Source of the DNA: Flavobacterium amniphilum
Lineage (GTDB): Bacteria; Bacteroidota; Bacteroidia; Flavobacteriales; Flavobacteriaceae
DNA: 64,000 nucleotides
Assembly (NCBI RefSeq): GCF_023634845.1
Contig: NZ_JAMLJL010000003.1
Span: 310,001-374,000, forward strand
Direction: 5' to 3'
The notes beneath the pieces are model-generated. The model was given only the letters and a program-made list of their open reading frames with translations. It did not search any database and was not told the origin of the DNA. Position 1 is the first letter of the stretch; each line of letters opens with the position of its first letter. Both the position numbers and the translations under genes were made by a program. Shown here piece after piece: positions 53,109-61,942 of the stretch.

Positions 53109-55153
53109 GAAAAATCACTTTGGTTTTACTCTTACTTCCAATTTCATTATTCGGGCAATCCCGGAACAAGGCAGCCATTCAATTATTAGAAGAATGCGAA
53201 ACCATTAAAAAAAATGAAAACTACAGAAACCTAATTACAGTAGCTGAGAAAGGAATTTCTTTGTCAAAAAATGATTCTTATTTACTTTCCCGATTCAGTT
53301 TTTATAAAGCCTATGGTTATGAATACGATAATAACCAATATGAAAAGGCTATTCCCTATTTTGAATCTTCTTGGAAATATGCCAAAAAACATCAAAACTT
53401 AAAAGAAGAAACTTTGGCCATCATGCGGCTGAGCTATTTATACTACTCTACAAAACAATTTCAAAAAAGAGAGGAACTCATCCGCTATATCAAACAAGTC
53501 TTGGACACTACTAAAAGCGTTTACACACAAGGTATCCTTAATGGTAGTTTAGGCGAATACTATCTTGACAAATCTGAAATAGAACCATTCATAGGTTACA
53601 AACTGAAAGCTATCGAATACCGAAAGAAATTCCCAAAAGATGATGCGAGTAATATCGTTAATATTGGTATTTCTTATTCACAGATTGGTCAGGCCTATAT
53701 CAAAATGAAGCAGTTTGACAAAGGAATAGAATATTCCGATTATGCCAAACCGTACATGAAAGGGTCTCCCAATTCCCTGGCATTTCTATATAACGATTTT
53801 ATAAAATGCTACACCGGAAAACAGAACCTGGACAGTATTACAAAATACTACAATAATATTTACCGGTTAGTATCCAAAGAAGATTCATTGCACATCAGTG
53901 TTAGTTCTGCCAACCGCCATATGGCTGAATACTTTATATCCAAAAACAATATTCCTAAAGCGGTTATTTTTGGAAAAAAAGCCCTACAGTTTGCCGAAAA
54001 ATCGAATGATGAAGAAATTTTGATGGAAGCACAGGTAACACAAGGCAAACTTCTTTTCAGACAAAAACAATTTGAAAAAGCAATCGTCATACTTCAACAG
54101 GCATCAACCCATGCCTTTGAGTTTGATAAAAATTCCTTCATTATTATCAACCAATTGTTATCGGAGAGTTACTCCCAATTAGGCGACTGGAAAAAGGCTT
54201 TTGAATATCAAAACATTTACACCAAAGCTAACGAAACCATGCTGAACGAATCGGCGAAGCAAACCATTGCCAATGCGGAAGCCCAATTTCAGAACAGAAC
54301 CAAACAGGAGAAAATAAACCTGCTTTCTGCGGAAAACAAAGTTAAAAACCTTCAAATAGAAAACACAAGAAAGACACAGATATACTTGGGAATTGGGTTT
54401 GTTCTTCTATTAACTATTGCCGGATTACTTTATATGCAGAATATAAACAGAAGAAGGACTAACCGGAAGCTTCAGCTTTTAAATTCGGAATTAGATCAAG
54501 CCAATAAGACCAAAGCCCGCTTTTTCAGTATTATCAATCATGATTTGAGAGGTCCTGTGGCCAATTTGATCCACTTTTTATATTTGCAGGAAAACCATCC
54601 CGAATTACTGGATGAAGAAAGCGAAAAAAGGCTTAAACAGAAAACCACTGCCGGTGCCGAAAATTTGTTATCATCCATGGAAGATCTGTTGTTATGGAGC
54701 AAAAGCCAGATGGAGCATTTTGAGCCAGTACCCCAAAATATAACTATAAATTCACTGTTTGTTGATACTGCCAAACATTTTTCAAACATTGAAAAAATAT
54801 CAATTACGTACAACAACCCTGAAAAGATTGAATTATATACCGATGAAAACTATCTGAAAACCATTATCAGAAATCTTACCGGAAACGCCATTAAAGCTCT
54901 TGAAAAAACAGAAGACCCAAAAATAGAATGGAAAGCCTACACCGAGAATAACAAAACTGTACTTTCCATCAGTGACAATGGCCCAGGCAGTACAAGCGAA
55001 CAATTTAAGGCTCTTTACGATGAAACTACCATTACCGGTATTTCTTCGGGATTGGGACTGCATCTTATCCGTGATCTGGCCAAAACCATCAATGCAGAAA
55101 TAAGCGTTAGCACCCATTCTGAATCAGGAACCATTATTACTATTTCAATATAA
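53105..55153 (+). CDS. TPR-containing sensor histidine kinase
   Basis: 682 residues. Signal peptide MRKITLVLLLLPISLFGQ. A periplasmic TPR domain (about 25-400, helical) precedes a membrane segment at about 441-459 (IYLGIGFVLLLTIAGLLYM), then a dimerisation helix with phospho-His479 (FSIINHDLRGPV) and an ATPase with N-box (NLTGNAIKAL), G1-box (ISDNGPG) and G2-box (GISSGLGLHL). Pairs with the LytTR regulator upstream; typical Bacteroidota arrangement for sensing envelope or nutrient signals. Confidence 0.93.
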   Translation: MRKITLVLLLLPISLFGQSRNKAAIQLLEECETIKKNENYRNLITVAEKGISLSKNDSYLLSRFSFYKAYGYEYDNNQYEKAIPYFESSWKYAKKHQNLKEETLAIMRLSYLYYSTKQFQKREELIRYIKQVLDTTKSVYTQGILNGSLGEYYLDKSEIEPFIGYKLKAIEYRKKFPKDDASNIVNIGISYSQIGQAYIKMKQFDKGIEYSDYAKPYMKGSPNSLAFLYNDFIKCYTGKQNLDSITKYYNNIYRLVSKEDSLHISVSSANRHMAEYFISKNNIPKAVIFGKKALQFAEKSNDEEILMEAQVTQGKLLFRQKQFEKAIVILQQASTHAFEFDKNSFIIINQLLSESYSQLGDWKKAFEYQNIYTKANETMLNESAKQTIANAEAQFQNRTKQEKINLLSAENKVKNLQIENTRKTQIYLGIGFVLLLTIAGLLYMQNINRRRTNRKLQLLNSELDQANKTKARFFSIINHDLRGPVANLIHFLYLQENHPELLDEESEKRLKQKTTAGAENLLSSMEDLLLWSKSQMEHFEPVPQNITINSLFVDTAKHFSNIEKISITYNNPEKIELYTDENYLKTIIRNLTGNAIKALEKTEDPKIEWKAYTENNKTVLSISDNGPGSTSEQFKALYDETTITGISSGLGLHLIRDLAKTINAEISVSTHSESGTIITISI

Positions 55154-55155
55154 AA

Positions 55156-55179
55156 AAAGGAGACCATTTGGTCTCCTTT
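55156..55179. terminator. terminator
   Basis: AAAGGAGACC / GGTCTCCTTT perfect stem, ATTT loop; shared by the convergent genes. Confidence 0.85.
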
Positions 55180-55200
55180 CTAAGTATAATCACTTAAATA

Positions 55201-56175
55201 TTATAAGCTATATTTCAATCCAAGTGTTAATCCTAAACCACTGATTCCAACGAATGAACTGATTTCATTCATCGCATCATTTGGTCTTGTTGTATCACCT
55301 GTATAAGAAGTTGACGTATCAGGATTAATTAACGGGCTGTTAGAGCTGCTGTTAATTTGATCCACGTAAGTTACGTGACTTGCAGAATAAGAAGCATCAG
55401 GACGGAAAGCAGTTGGTGTATGTAATCTATCTACTCCGTTTTCAGTATAGATCTCAGTTTCTTTAGTTTTTCCGCTAACTGTAAAGTTACGGTATTCGAT
55501 TTCCGCGAAAGCAGACAACTTCTCTGTTAATTTATAAGAAGTACCAACTGCAGCCATGAAACCGATAGTTGGGTTTGGTTTTACAACGTCTTTTGCATAC
55601 GCTTTAGTAACACCACCCGGGTTTGTATAAGTACGGTTAGTTTCGATAGTCAAGTCACCGTAAACAGGTACGATAACACCAACTTTAGTATAAGGCTCCA
55701 AACCACTGGTTTCGTTTAAGAATAAAACCAATGCAGGAGATAAATCCAAAGCTTTGATTCTACCCACAGCAGTTCCGTCAACGAAAGTTGGTCCTGCAGC
55801 CACTAATCTATGTACAGTTTGTACCATCGTTTTATTGTTTCCTCTGAAATAGTTTACACCCATTTCAACTCCGAAACAGTTTGAAAAACGGTAACCTGCA
55901 GTTAAACTACCACGGAAACCTTCTCCAAAAGATCCATGGTTAGTCTCTCTTGAAACTAAAGTAGTACCATCAGCAGCATAAATATCTGTATTAGGTAATT
56001 GCCCTGAAACTATTGGGAATTCAGTTGCAGCGGTTTGTATAAAGTAAGATCCTCCAACTTTGAAATACATACCTTTTTTGTCATTTTGTGCACCTTGTGC
56101 AGAAGCATCCGGTGTTTGAGCGAAAGCTGATACTGTTACAGTTAAGCATGCAGCCAACATCATTTTTTTAATCAT
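55201..56175 (-). CDS. outer-membrane beta-barrel (OmpA-like/porin-like) protein
   Basis: 324 residues. Signal MIKKMMLAACLTVTVSAFAQ. Alternating beta strands run throughout (GMYFKVGGSYFIQTAATEF, SLTAGYRFSNCFGVEMGVNY) and the last residues are GLGLTLGLKYSL. Such outer_membrane beta-barrels are common in Flavobacteria; function cannot be told. It has a clear promoter and sits alone on its strand. Confidence 0.82.
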   Translation of the reverse strand: MIKKMMLAACLTVTVSAFAQTPDASAQGAQNDKKGMYFKVGGSYFIQTAATEFPIVSGQLPNTDIYAADGTTLVSRETNHGSFGEGFRGSLTAGYRFSNCFGVEMGVNYFRGNNKTMVQTVHRLVAAGPTFVDGTAVGRIKALDLSPALVLFLNETSGLEPYTKVGVIVPVYGDLTIETNRTYTNPGGVTKAYAKDVVKPNPTIGFMAAVGTSYKLTEKLSAFAEIEYRNFTVSGKTKETEIYTENGVDRLHTPTAFRPDASYSASHVTYVDQINSSSNSPLINPDTSTSYTGDTTRPNDAMNEISSFVGISGLGLTLGLKYSL

Positions 56176-56208
56176 GATAATTTGGGGTTTTTGTTTTTAT
56201 TTAGGCTG

Positions 56209-56239
56209 CAAAATTAATAATATCAAGCCATAACCCAAA
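56209..56239 (-). promoter_or_regulatory. predicted promoter of the outer-membrane barrel gene
   Basis: On the minus strand, TTTG (56239-56236), a 19-nt spacer and TAATTTTG (56216-56209), with the start at 56175. The best promoter match in the window. Confidence 0.6.
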
Positions 56240-56277
56240 TTTATTATGCGTTCCTATAAAAAATAATAATTAAAAAA

Positions 56278-59200
56278 CTAATTTATTTTAAAGTTTATTT
56301 GCATTTTTTCTAAAGCCTGTAAAAGCTCTGAAGTAATCTTGATTTTTATCTTCCGGCTTGGCATGGAAAGCATGTTTTTGATGACGATTTCTTCCTTCTC
56401 TTCGGGGATGTCGATTTCAGTTTCGGGATCGTCCGGAGAGACCTCATCACTTCCTTCTGCATTATCCGGCATGGATGTGATTTGCAATTCCTTTTTAATC
56501 TTTTCCAATTCCAGGACTTCGAAGGTAATCTGATGGTCGCCGGGGTTCATCATGAATAATTCATGTAATTCTTTGACCAATGCCTCTTTCAAATCATAAA
56601 TAGAAAACTGGATAATCATTTTTTTGGCGTAAGTAGGCAATACATCAGCAAGCATCTTAGCTTCCAGAAACTGCATCCTTGGGTCTGACTTCTTGCCTGT
56701 TTCACGGTTTACCCAACCTTCCTTGACATTGATTTTAAAGAAAACGAATTGGTTTTGCACCAAAAAGTGTCGGAACTTCAGGTATTCTTCATCGAAAATA
56801 CGGAATTCAAAACTCTCATCATACCCTTCCACATTGAAGGTAGCCCAGCCCTTACCGTTTTTGGCCGTACGGTGCTGAACATTGGAAACGATACCTCCGA
56901 AAGTCAGATTCTTGGTCACATATGGTTCCAGATTTTTGAGGCTGTCCAGTTTGACATTACAGAAGTACTTCATTTCGAAGCGGTAATCATCAAGCGGATG
57001 TCCGGAAATGTAAATCCCCACTACTTCCCTTTCACGGGCCAGTTTCTCCATGGTGTGCCATTCCTCACAAGGCGGCACGACAGGTTCCGGGATTTGGACA
57101 TCAGATGCTTCCCCGAATAAACTCACCTGTGATGAGTTTTCATTCTCCTGTGATTTTGCACCGTATCGGATAGCCTTTTCCAGGAACGTAACATTATCAC
57201 CGTCATGATGGAAATACTGTCCGCGGTGCGTATTCGTAAAGCAATCGAAACCGCCGGCCAGTGCCAAGTTCTCAAATGCTTTTTTATTAGCAGAGCGGAG
57301 ATCGATACGTTTAGCCAAATCGAAGATAGATCTGTATTTACCGTCCTTTCTGTTTTCAACGATGGTATTTACGGCACCTTCCCCAACACCTTTAATGGCT
57401 CCCATTCCGAAGCGCACGGCATAGTCCTCGTTTACCGTAAATTTATAATACGACTCATTCACATCAGGACCTAATACTGCCAGTCCCATGCGTTTACACT
57501 CCTCCATGAAGAACGACACCTGTTTGATATCATTCATGTTATTGGAAAGTACGGCCGCCATGTATTCGGCGGGGTAATGCGCTTTCAGGTAAGCCGTTTG
57601 GTAAGCAATCCAGGCATAACAGGTGGAGTGCGACTTATTGAAGGCGTAACTCGCGAACGCCTCCCAGTCGGTCCAGATCTTGTCCAGCTTTTTAGCATCA
57701 TGACCGTTAGCCACTGCCTGGTCGATAAACTTAGACTTCATCTTATCCAGTACTTCCTTTTGCTTCTTACCCATCGCTTTACGGAGTACGTCGGCATCAC
57801 CTTTAGAGAAATTAGCCAACTTCTGGGACAAAAGCATTACCTGCTCCTGGTATACCGTAATCCCGTAGGTTTCTGATAAATATTCTTCACAGGCATCCAA
57901 ATCGTATGTAATTTCCTCTACCCCGTTTTTACGGCGGACGAAAGAAGGTATATACTCCAACGGACCGGGACGGTAGAGTGCGTTCATTGCAATCAAGTCA
58001 CCAAAAACCGTAGGTTTCAGTTCCTTCATGTATTTTTGCATTCCCGGGGATTCGTACTGGAAGATACCGACCGTTTCCCCGCGTTGGAAGAGCTCGTATG
58101 TTTTCTCGTCATCAATAGGAAAAGTATCCGGATCCAATTGGATACCGAGGCGGTACTTTACCAGTTTAACCGTATCTTTAATTAAAGTCAGGGTCTTCAG
58201 ACCCAAGAAGTCCATCTTTAGTAATCCGGCACTTTCTGCAACCGAGTTATCGAATTGGGTTACGTATAGATCAGAGTCCTTTGCAGTGGTTACCGGAACG
58301 AAATTAGTAATATCATCCGGTGTGATGATTACCCCACAAGCGTGTATACCCGTATTACGGAGAGAACCTTCCAGCACCTTTGCCTGTTGGATGGTTTCAC
58401 CTGAAAGTTCCCCTTCATTGGCGATGGCGATTAATTCCTTCACTCTGTCGAATTCATCTGAACGGAGTGCCTTCTTCACATCTTCCTCCTTCTCGGAAAG
58501 AAAACGGGCGAGGTTCCATTTAGACGGCATCATTCCCGGGATCAACTTCGCAATCCTATCCGCTTCGAATAGCGGCAAGTCCAATACACGGGCGGTATCA
58601 CGGATAGCCGACTTGGTCGCCATCTTACCATAAGTAATGATCTGTGCTACCTGGTTTGCCCCGTATTTATTGATTACATAATCCATTACGCGGCCACGTC
58701 CTTCGTCATCGAAGTCGATATCGATATCGGGCATGGATACACGGTCAGGATTCAGGAAACGCTCAAAAAGGAGATCGTACTTGATAGGGTCGATATTCGT
58801 AATCCCGAGACAGTATGCTACAGCAGAACCCGCAGCCGATCCACGTCCGGGACCTACCGATACATCCATATTGCGGGCTTCGGCGATGAAATCCTGTACG
58901 ATAAGGAAGTAACCCGGGTAACCGGAATTCGAGATCGTGAGCAATTCAAAGTCCAGACGTTCCTGTATATCAGGAGTAATTTCCCCGTACCGTCTTTCGG
59001 CGCCCTTGATGGTCAGGTGTCTTAAATAGGCATTTTCACCCCGAACACCACCGTCTTCGGCATCTTCGGGTACCATAAACTCGTCCGGGATACCGAATTT
59101 AGGAAGCAATACATCACGGTAGAGTGAATAAGCTTCCGTTTTATCGATAATATCCTGTATATTGATTATTGCTTCGGGTAAATCAGCGAAGAGCTTTTTC

Positions 59201-60792
59201 ATTTCGGCTTCCGATTTGAAATAATACTCCTGATTGGGCAGTCCGTAGCGGTACCCACGGCCACGGCCGATTGGAGTTGCCTGCTTTTCACCATCCTTCA
59301 CACACAATAAAATATCGTGTGCATTCGCATCATCCTTAGCTACATAGTACGTATTATTTGTTGCAATCAATTTAACATCATGCTTTCTGGCGAAACTTAT
59401 TAAGGTTTGGTTTACCCTGTTTTCGTCTTCCTGATTGTGGCGCATCAGTTCGATATAGAAATCGGCACCGAACTGTTCCTTCCACCACACCAAAGCTTCT
59501 TCCGCCTGGTTTTCACCAATGTTCAGGATCTTGGAAGGGATTTCCCCATAGAGGTTACCTGACAGGACAATAATATCTTCTTTGTACTTCTCGATCACCG
59601 AGCGGTCAATCCTTGGTACGTAGTAAAATCCGTCGGTATAGGCTATGGAAGACATCTTGGCTAAATTGTGGTAGCCCTTTTTATTTTTGGCCAGAAAAAC
59701 AACCTGATACCCGTTGTCTTTTTGGGATTTATCTTTGTGATTGATACAGATATTGAATTCACAACCCACGATAGGCTTCACTTCTACCTCTGTAGGTTCT
59801 TCCCCATTGGCAACAGCCTCATCATTTTTAGCCTTGGCTGCTTTATTATGGTTTAAAACAGCACTTACAAAGTGGAATGCCCCCATCATGTTTCCGGTAT
59901 CGGTCATGGCTACGGCCGTCATTTTATTTTTAACCGTTGCCGCCACTAAGTTCGGGATGGAAATGGTGGACTGTAATACTGAAAACTGTGTATGATTGTG
60001 CAGGTGGGCAAAGCGGCTGTGTTCCAGATCGCGGATACTTTCTTCCGAAACCGGCACCTGCGTATCTTCCTGTGCAACTTTCTTTAAGCGCTTTCTGATC
60101 TCATCGGAAGCAGCCTTAAGGTTGATGTGTTTTAATCCGATGAGCTGTATTTCCTGCGGGTTATTTTCACGGAAGTTTACATAGTAATCATCAGCAACAT
60201 CCAGTTCTTCTTTTGTGAATATTTCGCGTTTGATTAATTCCATGAAGCATCGGGTAGTTGCCTCAACGTCGGCAGTAGCGTTGTGAGCTTCTGCGAAAGG
60301 TGCGTTGAAAAGGAATTGGTGCAACTCGGTCAGTGTGGGCAATTTGAACTTACCCCCGCGTCCTCCGGGTAACTTTAACAATTCGGCAGTAGTTTCGGTA
60401 CAGGTGTCCAATACCGGCATTTGGGCCATAGTGGAAGCCACCCCCATACGGTGGAATTCACACCCCATGATATTGACATCGAAACCTACATTCTGTCCGA
60501 CGATATATTTAGCTTTTGATAATGCGATGTTGAACTTCTCCAGGACTTCAGATAATGATACTCCGTCTTCCATGGCCAATTCGGTGGAAATACCGTGAAT
60601 ACGCTCGGCATCATAGGGAATATTGAACCCTTCCGGTTTTACCAGATAATCCTGATGTTCAATAAGGTTACCCATTTCGTCGTGCAATTGCCAGGCAATC
60701 TGGATGCAACGAGGCCAGTTATCGGTATCGGTAATGGGAGCCGACCAACTGCGGGGTAAACCGGTGGTTTCCGTATCAAAAATTAAATACAT
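56278..60792 (-). CDS. dnaE: DNA polymerase III alpha subunit with N-terminal DnaQ-type exonuclease
   Basis: 1504 residues, longer than the roughly 1160 of E. coli DnaE. The first about 200 residues are a DnaQ-like 3'-5' exonuclease (FDTETTGLP with Asp6/Glu8; GQNVGFDVN; HNATADVEATTRCF). Then the PHP domain (FAHLHNHTQFSVLQ), polymerase domain with GRGSAAGSAV and PDIDIDFDD (catalytic Asp cluster near residue 690), finger/thumb, and a C-terminal OB-fold region. Replicative polymerase with proofreading in one chain, as in Bacteroidota. Start at 60792; a 7-nt tandem array lies upstream. Confidence 0.95.
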   Translation of the reverse strand: MYLIFDTETTGLPRSWSAPITDTDNWPRCIQIAWQLHDEMGNLIEHQDYLVKPEGFNIPYDAERIHGISTELAMEDGVSLSEVLEKFNIALSKAKYIVGQNVGFDVNIMGCEFHRMGVASTMAQMPVLDTCTETTAELLKLPGGRGGKFKLPTLTELHQFLFNAPFAEAHNATADVEATTRCFMELIKREIFTKEELDVADDYYVNFRENNPQEIQLIGLKHINLKAASDEIRKRLKKVAQEDTQVPVSEESIRDLEHSRFAHLHNHTQFSVLQSTISIPNLVAATVKNKMTAVAMTDTGNMMGAFHFVSAVLNHNKAAKAKNDEAVANGEEPTEVEVKPIVGCEFNICINHKDKSQKDNGYQVVFLAKNKKGYHNLAKMSSIAYTDGFYYVPRIDRSVIEKYKEDIIVLSGNLYGEIPSKILNIGENQAEEALVWWKEQFGADFYIELMRHNQEDENRVNQTLISFARKHDVKLIATNNTYYVAKDDANAHDILLCVKDGEKQATPIGRGRGYRYGLPNQEYYFKSEAEMKKLFADLPEAIINIQDIIDKTEAYSLYRDVLLPKFGIPDEFMVPEDAEDGGVRGENAYLRHLTIKGAERRYGEITPDIQERLDFELLTISNSGYPGYFLIVQDFIAEARNMDVSVGPGRGSAAGSAVAYCLGITNIDPIKYDLLFERFLNPDRVSMPDIDIDFDDEGRGRVMDYVINKYGANQVAQIITYGKMATKSAIRDTARVLDLPLFEADRIAKLIPGMMPSKWNLARFLSEKEEDVKKALRSDEFDRVKELIAIANEGELSGETIQQAKVLEGSLRNTGIHACGVIITPDDITNFVPVTTAKDSDLYVTQFDNSVAESAGLLKMDFLGLKTLTLIKDTVKLVKYRLGIQLDPDTFPIDDEKTYELFQRGETVGIFQYESPGMQKYMKELKPTVFGDLIAMNALYRPGPLEYIPSFVRRKNGVEEITYDLDACEEYLSETYGITVYQEQVMLLSQKLANFSKGDADVLRKAMGKKQKEVLDKMKSKFIDQAVANGHDAKKLDKIWTDWEAFASYAFNKSHSTCYAWIAYQTAYLKAHYPAEYMAAVLSNNMNDIKQVSFFMEECKRMGLAVLGPDVNESYYKFTVNEDYAVRFGMGAIKGVGEGAVNTIVENRKDGKYRSIFDLAKRIDLRSANKKAFENLALAGGFDCFTNTHRGQYFHHDGDNVTFLEKAIRYGAKSQENENSSQVSLFGEASDVQIPEPVVPPCEEWHTMEKLAREREVVGIYISGHPLDDYRFEMKYFCNVKLDSLKNLEPYVTKNLTFGGIVSNVQHRTAKNGKGWATFNVEGYDESFEFRIFDEEYLKFRHFLVQNQFVFFKINVKEGWVNRETGKKSDPRMQFLEAKMLADVLPTYAKKMIIQFSIYDLKEALVKELHELFMMNPGDHQITFEVLELEKIKKELQITSMPDNAEGSDEVSPDDPETEIDIPEEKEEIVIKNMLSMPSRKIKIKITSELLQALEKMQINFKIN

Positions 60793-60845
60793 CTATCTGA
60801 GCTTTAGGCTTTAGGCTGTATACCGTAAGCATTTTGGACAAAAAA

Positions 60846-60853
60846 CAAAAGTA
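60846..60853 (-). promoter_or_regulatory. possible -7 element of dnaE
   Basis: The minus strand reads TACTTTTG (60853-60846), a match to TAnnTTTG. The -33 position falls at about 60873-60880, inside the 7-nt tandem array, and no TTTG is found there. dnaE begins at 60792. Confidence 0.45.
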
Positions 60854-60864
60854 CGGTTTTTTTT

Positions 60865-61051
60865 GAGTTATGAATTATGAGTTATGAATTATGAGTTATG
60901 AATTATGAATTATGAATTATGAGTTATGAGTTATGAGTTATGAGTTATGAGTTATGAATTATGAGTTATGAATTATGAGTTATGAATTATGAGTTATGAA
61001 TTATGAGTTATGAATTATGAGTTATGAATTATGAGTTATGAATTATGAATT
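60865..61051. repeat. 7-nt tandem array, about 26 units
   Basis: 26 full units of GAGTTAT or GAATTAT run without interruption from 60865 to 61046, plus a partial unit. The two variants mostly alternate, with runs of B (three) and A (five) in the middle. It lies just upstream of dnaE. A length-variable array is likely. Confidence 0.95.
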
Positions 61052-61052
61052 G

Positions 61053-61209
61053 GAGGATCGAAGACTTTCTTGTTTTGTCATCTCGACGGAGGAGACACGA
61101 GCGTCAGCGAACTGGCGAAGCAAATTACATAGTCCAAAATCCAAGAAGTCTAAAAATCTAATTGTTTAACAGTCTCATACTACTTGGCTTCGGCTCCGCT
61201 CAGCCACCG
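61053..61209. repeat. dispersed intergenic repeat modules, copy 2 (left part)
   Basis: After the array come a CTCGACGGAGGAGACACGAG segment (like a widespread Flavobacterial intergenic repeat), AGTCTAAAAATCTAATTG (inverted relative to 63520-63565), and ACTTGGCTTCG...CTCAGCCACCG (61182-61209) shared with 7617-7643. No gene. Confidence 0.65.
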
Positions 61210-61221
61210 TCGGCTATTTGA

Positions 61222-61342
61222 TATTACTTTGATACTACTTTGATACTACTTTGATACTACTTTGATACTACTTTGATACTACTTTGATACTACTTTGATA
61301 CTACTTTGATACTACTTTGATACTACTTTGATACTACTTTGA
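61222..61342. repeat. 11-nt tandem array, 11 units
   Basis: Eleven consecutive units of TACTACTTTGA (first one slightly different) cover 121 nt. The related 11-nt unit TTGCACTTTGA occurs 2.6 times at 7592-7620, also beside the CTCAGCCACCG module. Confidence 0.95.
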
Positions 61343-61390
61343 CACGCTATATATACGCTATATATCGCACTAACACCTATGCATTTAACC

Positions 61391-61469
61391 GGCAAACCGG
61401 AATCAAGTAACTTTATTGTGTGGATGGAAAAAGATTTTTGGATTAAGTCTTTCAACCACTGTCAGGGTT
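61391..61469. repeat. dispersed intergenic repeat modules, copy 2 (right part)
   Basis: GGCAAACCGGAA (61391-61402), CTTTATTGTGT (61411-61421) and AACCACTGTCAGGGTT (61454-61469) match the order at 7657-7726. The second hairpin arm is missing here. The remaining sequence to 61593 shows no gene. Confidence 0.7.
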
Positions 61470-61593
61470 GAAAAATGGTAAAAAAGCATAAATATGGGCA
61501 TGTATGTACGTAATTTTTTGTTAATTTTATATAAGTCAAGAACTTATATAAAAATGAGTTTTGTTAGTTTAATCAATTTCAACTCGTTAACCA

Positions 61594-61941
61594 ATGAAAG
61601 AAAGATACACCAAATACATTAAAACCTTTGTTGTTTTACTGGTTTTATCGACAAGCCTCAGTTCTTGTTATTCGGTACGGATCATTAGCAGGGACGGCAT
61701 CCCTGAACCCGATTACAGTAATGATTCCCAGGATTTTTACAAGAACAAAAAGGTAACAGTAATCGACACCGTAATTAAGCTGGGGGTCACCAATGATTCA
61801 TTCAGTCTGATTGAGAAATGCGGTTCCAGCGGTTTTTATGCTGTTGAGTACAGGACCACCCTTGGACATGTTTTACTGAGCGGTATCACCTTCGGCAGAG
61901 TCCGGAAAGTAAAGGTTAAATATGTTTGTTTAAAAGAATGA
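61594..61941 (+). CDS. Bor-like lipoprotein
   Basis: 115 residues. The lipoprotein signal ends in SSC with lipid Cys25. The last part FYAVEYRTTLGHVLLSGITF followed by GRVRKVKVKYVC resembles phage-derived Bor/Iss-type lipoproteins (xxGLLxGITxGxxxP...VxVxC). Similarity is to the C-terminal pattern only. The following gene starts 1 nt after its stop, so they are co-transcribed. Confidence 0.6.
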   Translation: MKERYTKYIKTFVVLLVLSTSLSSCYSVRIISRDGIPEPDYSNDSQDFYKNKKVTVIDTVIKLGVTNDSFSLIEKCGSSGFYAVEYRTTLGHVLLSGITFGRVRKVKVKYVCLKE

Positions 61942-61942
61942 T

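Noticed and set aside
57577..57876. 99-residue plus-strand frame inside dnaE
   Set aside because: Antisense shadow with no recognisable features.
58028..58633. 201-residue plus-strand frame inside dnaE
   Set aside because: Antisense to a well-conserved domain of dnaE; no domain features.
60865..61342. Possible CRISPR array
   Set aside because: Units of 7 and 11 nt are contiguous without unique spacers, and no cas genes are in the window.
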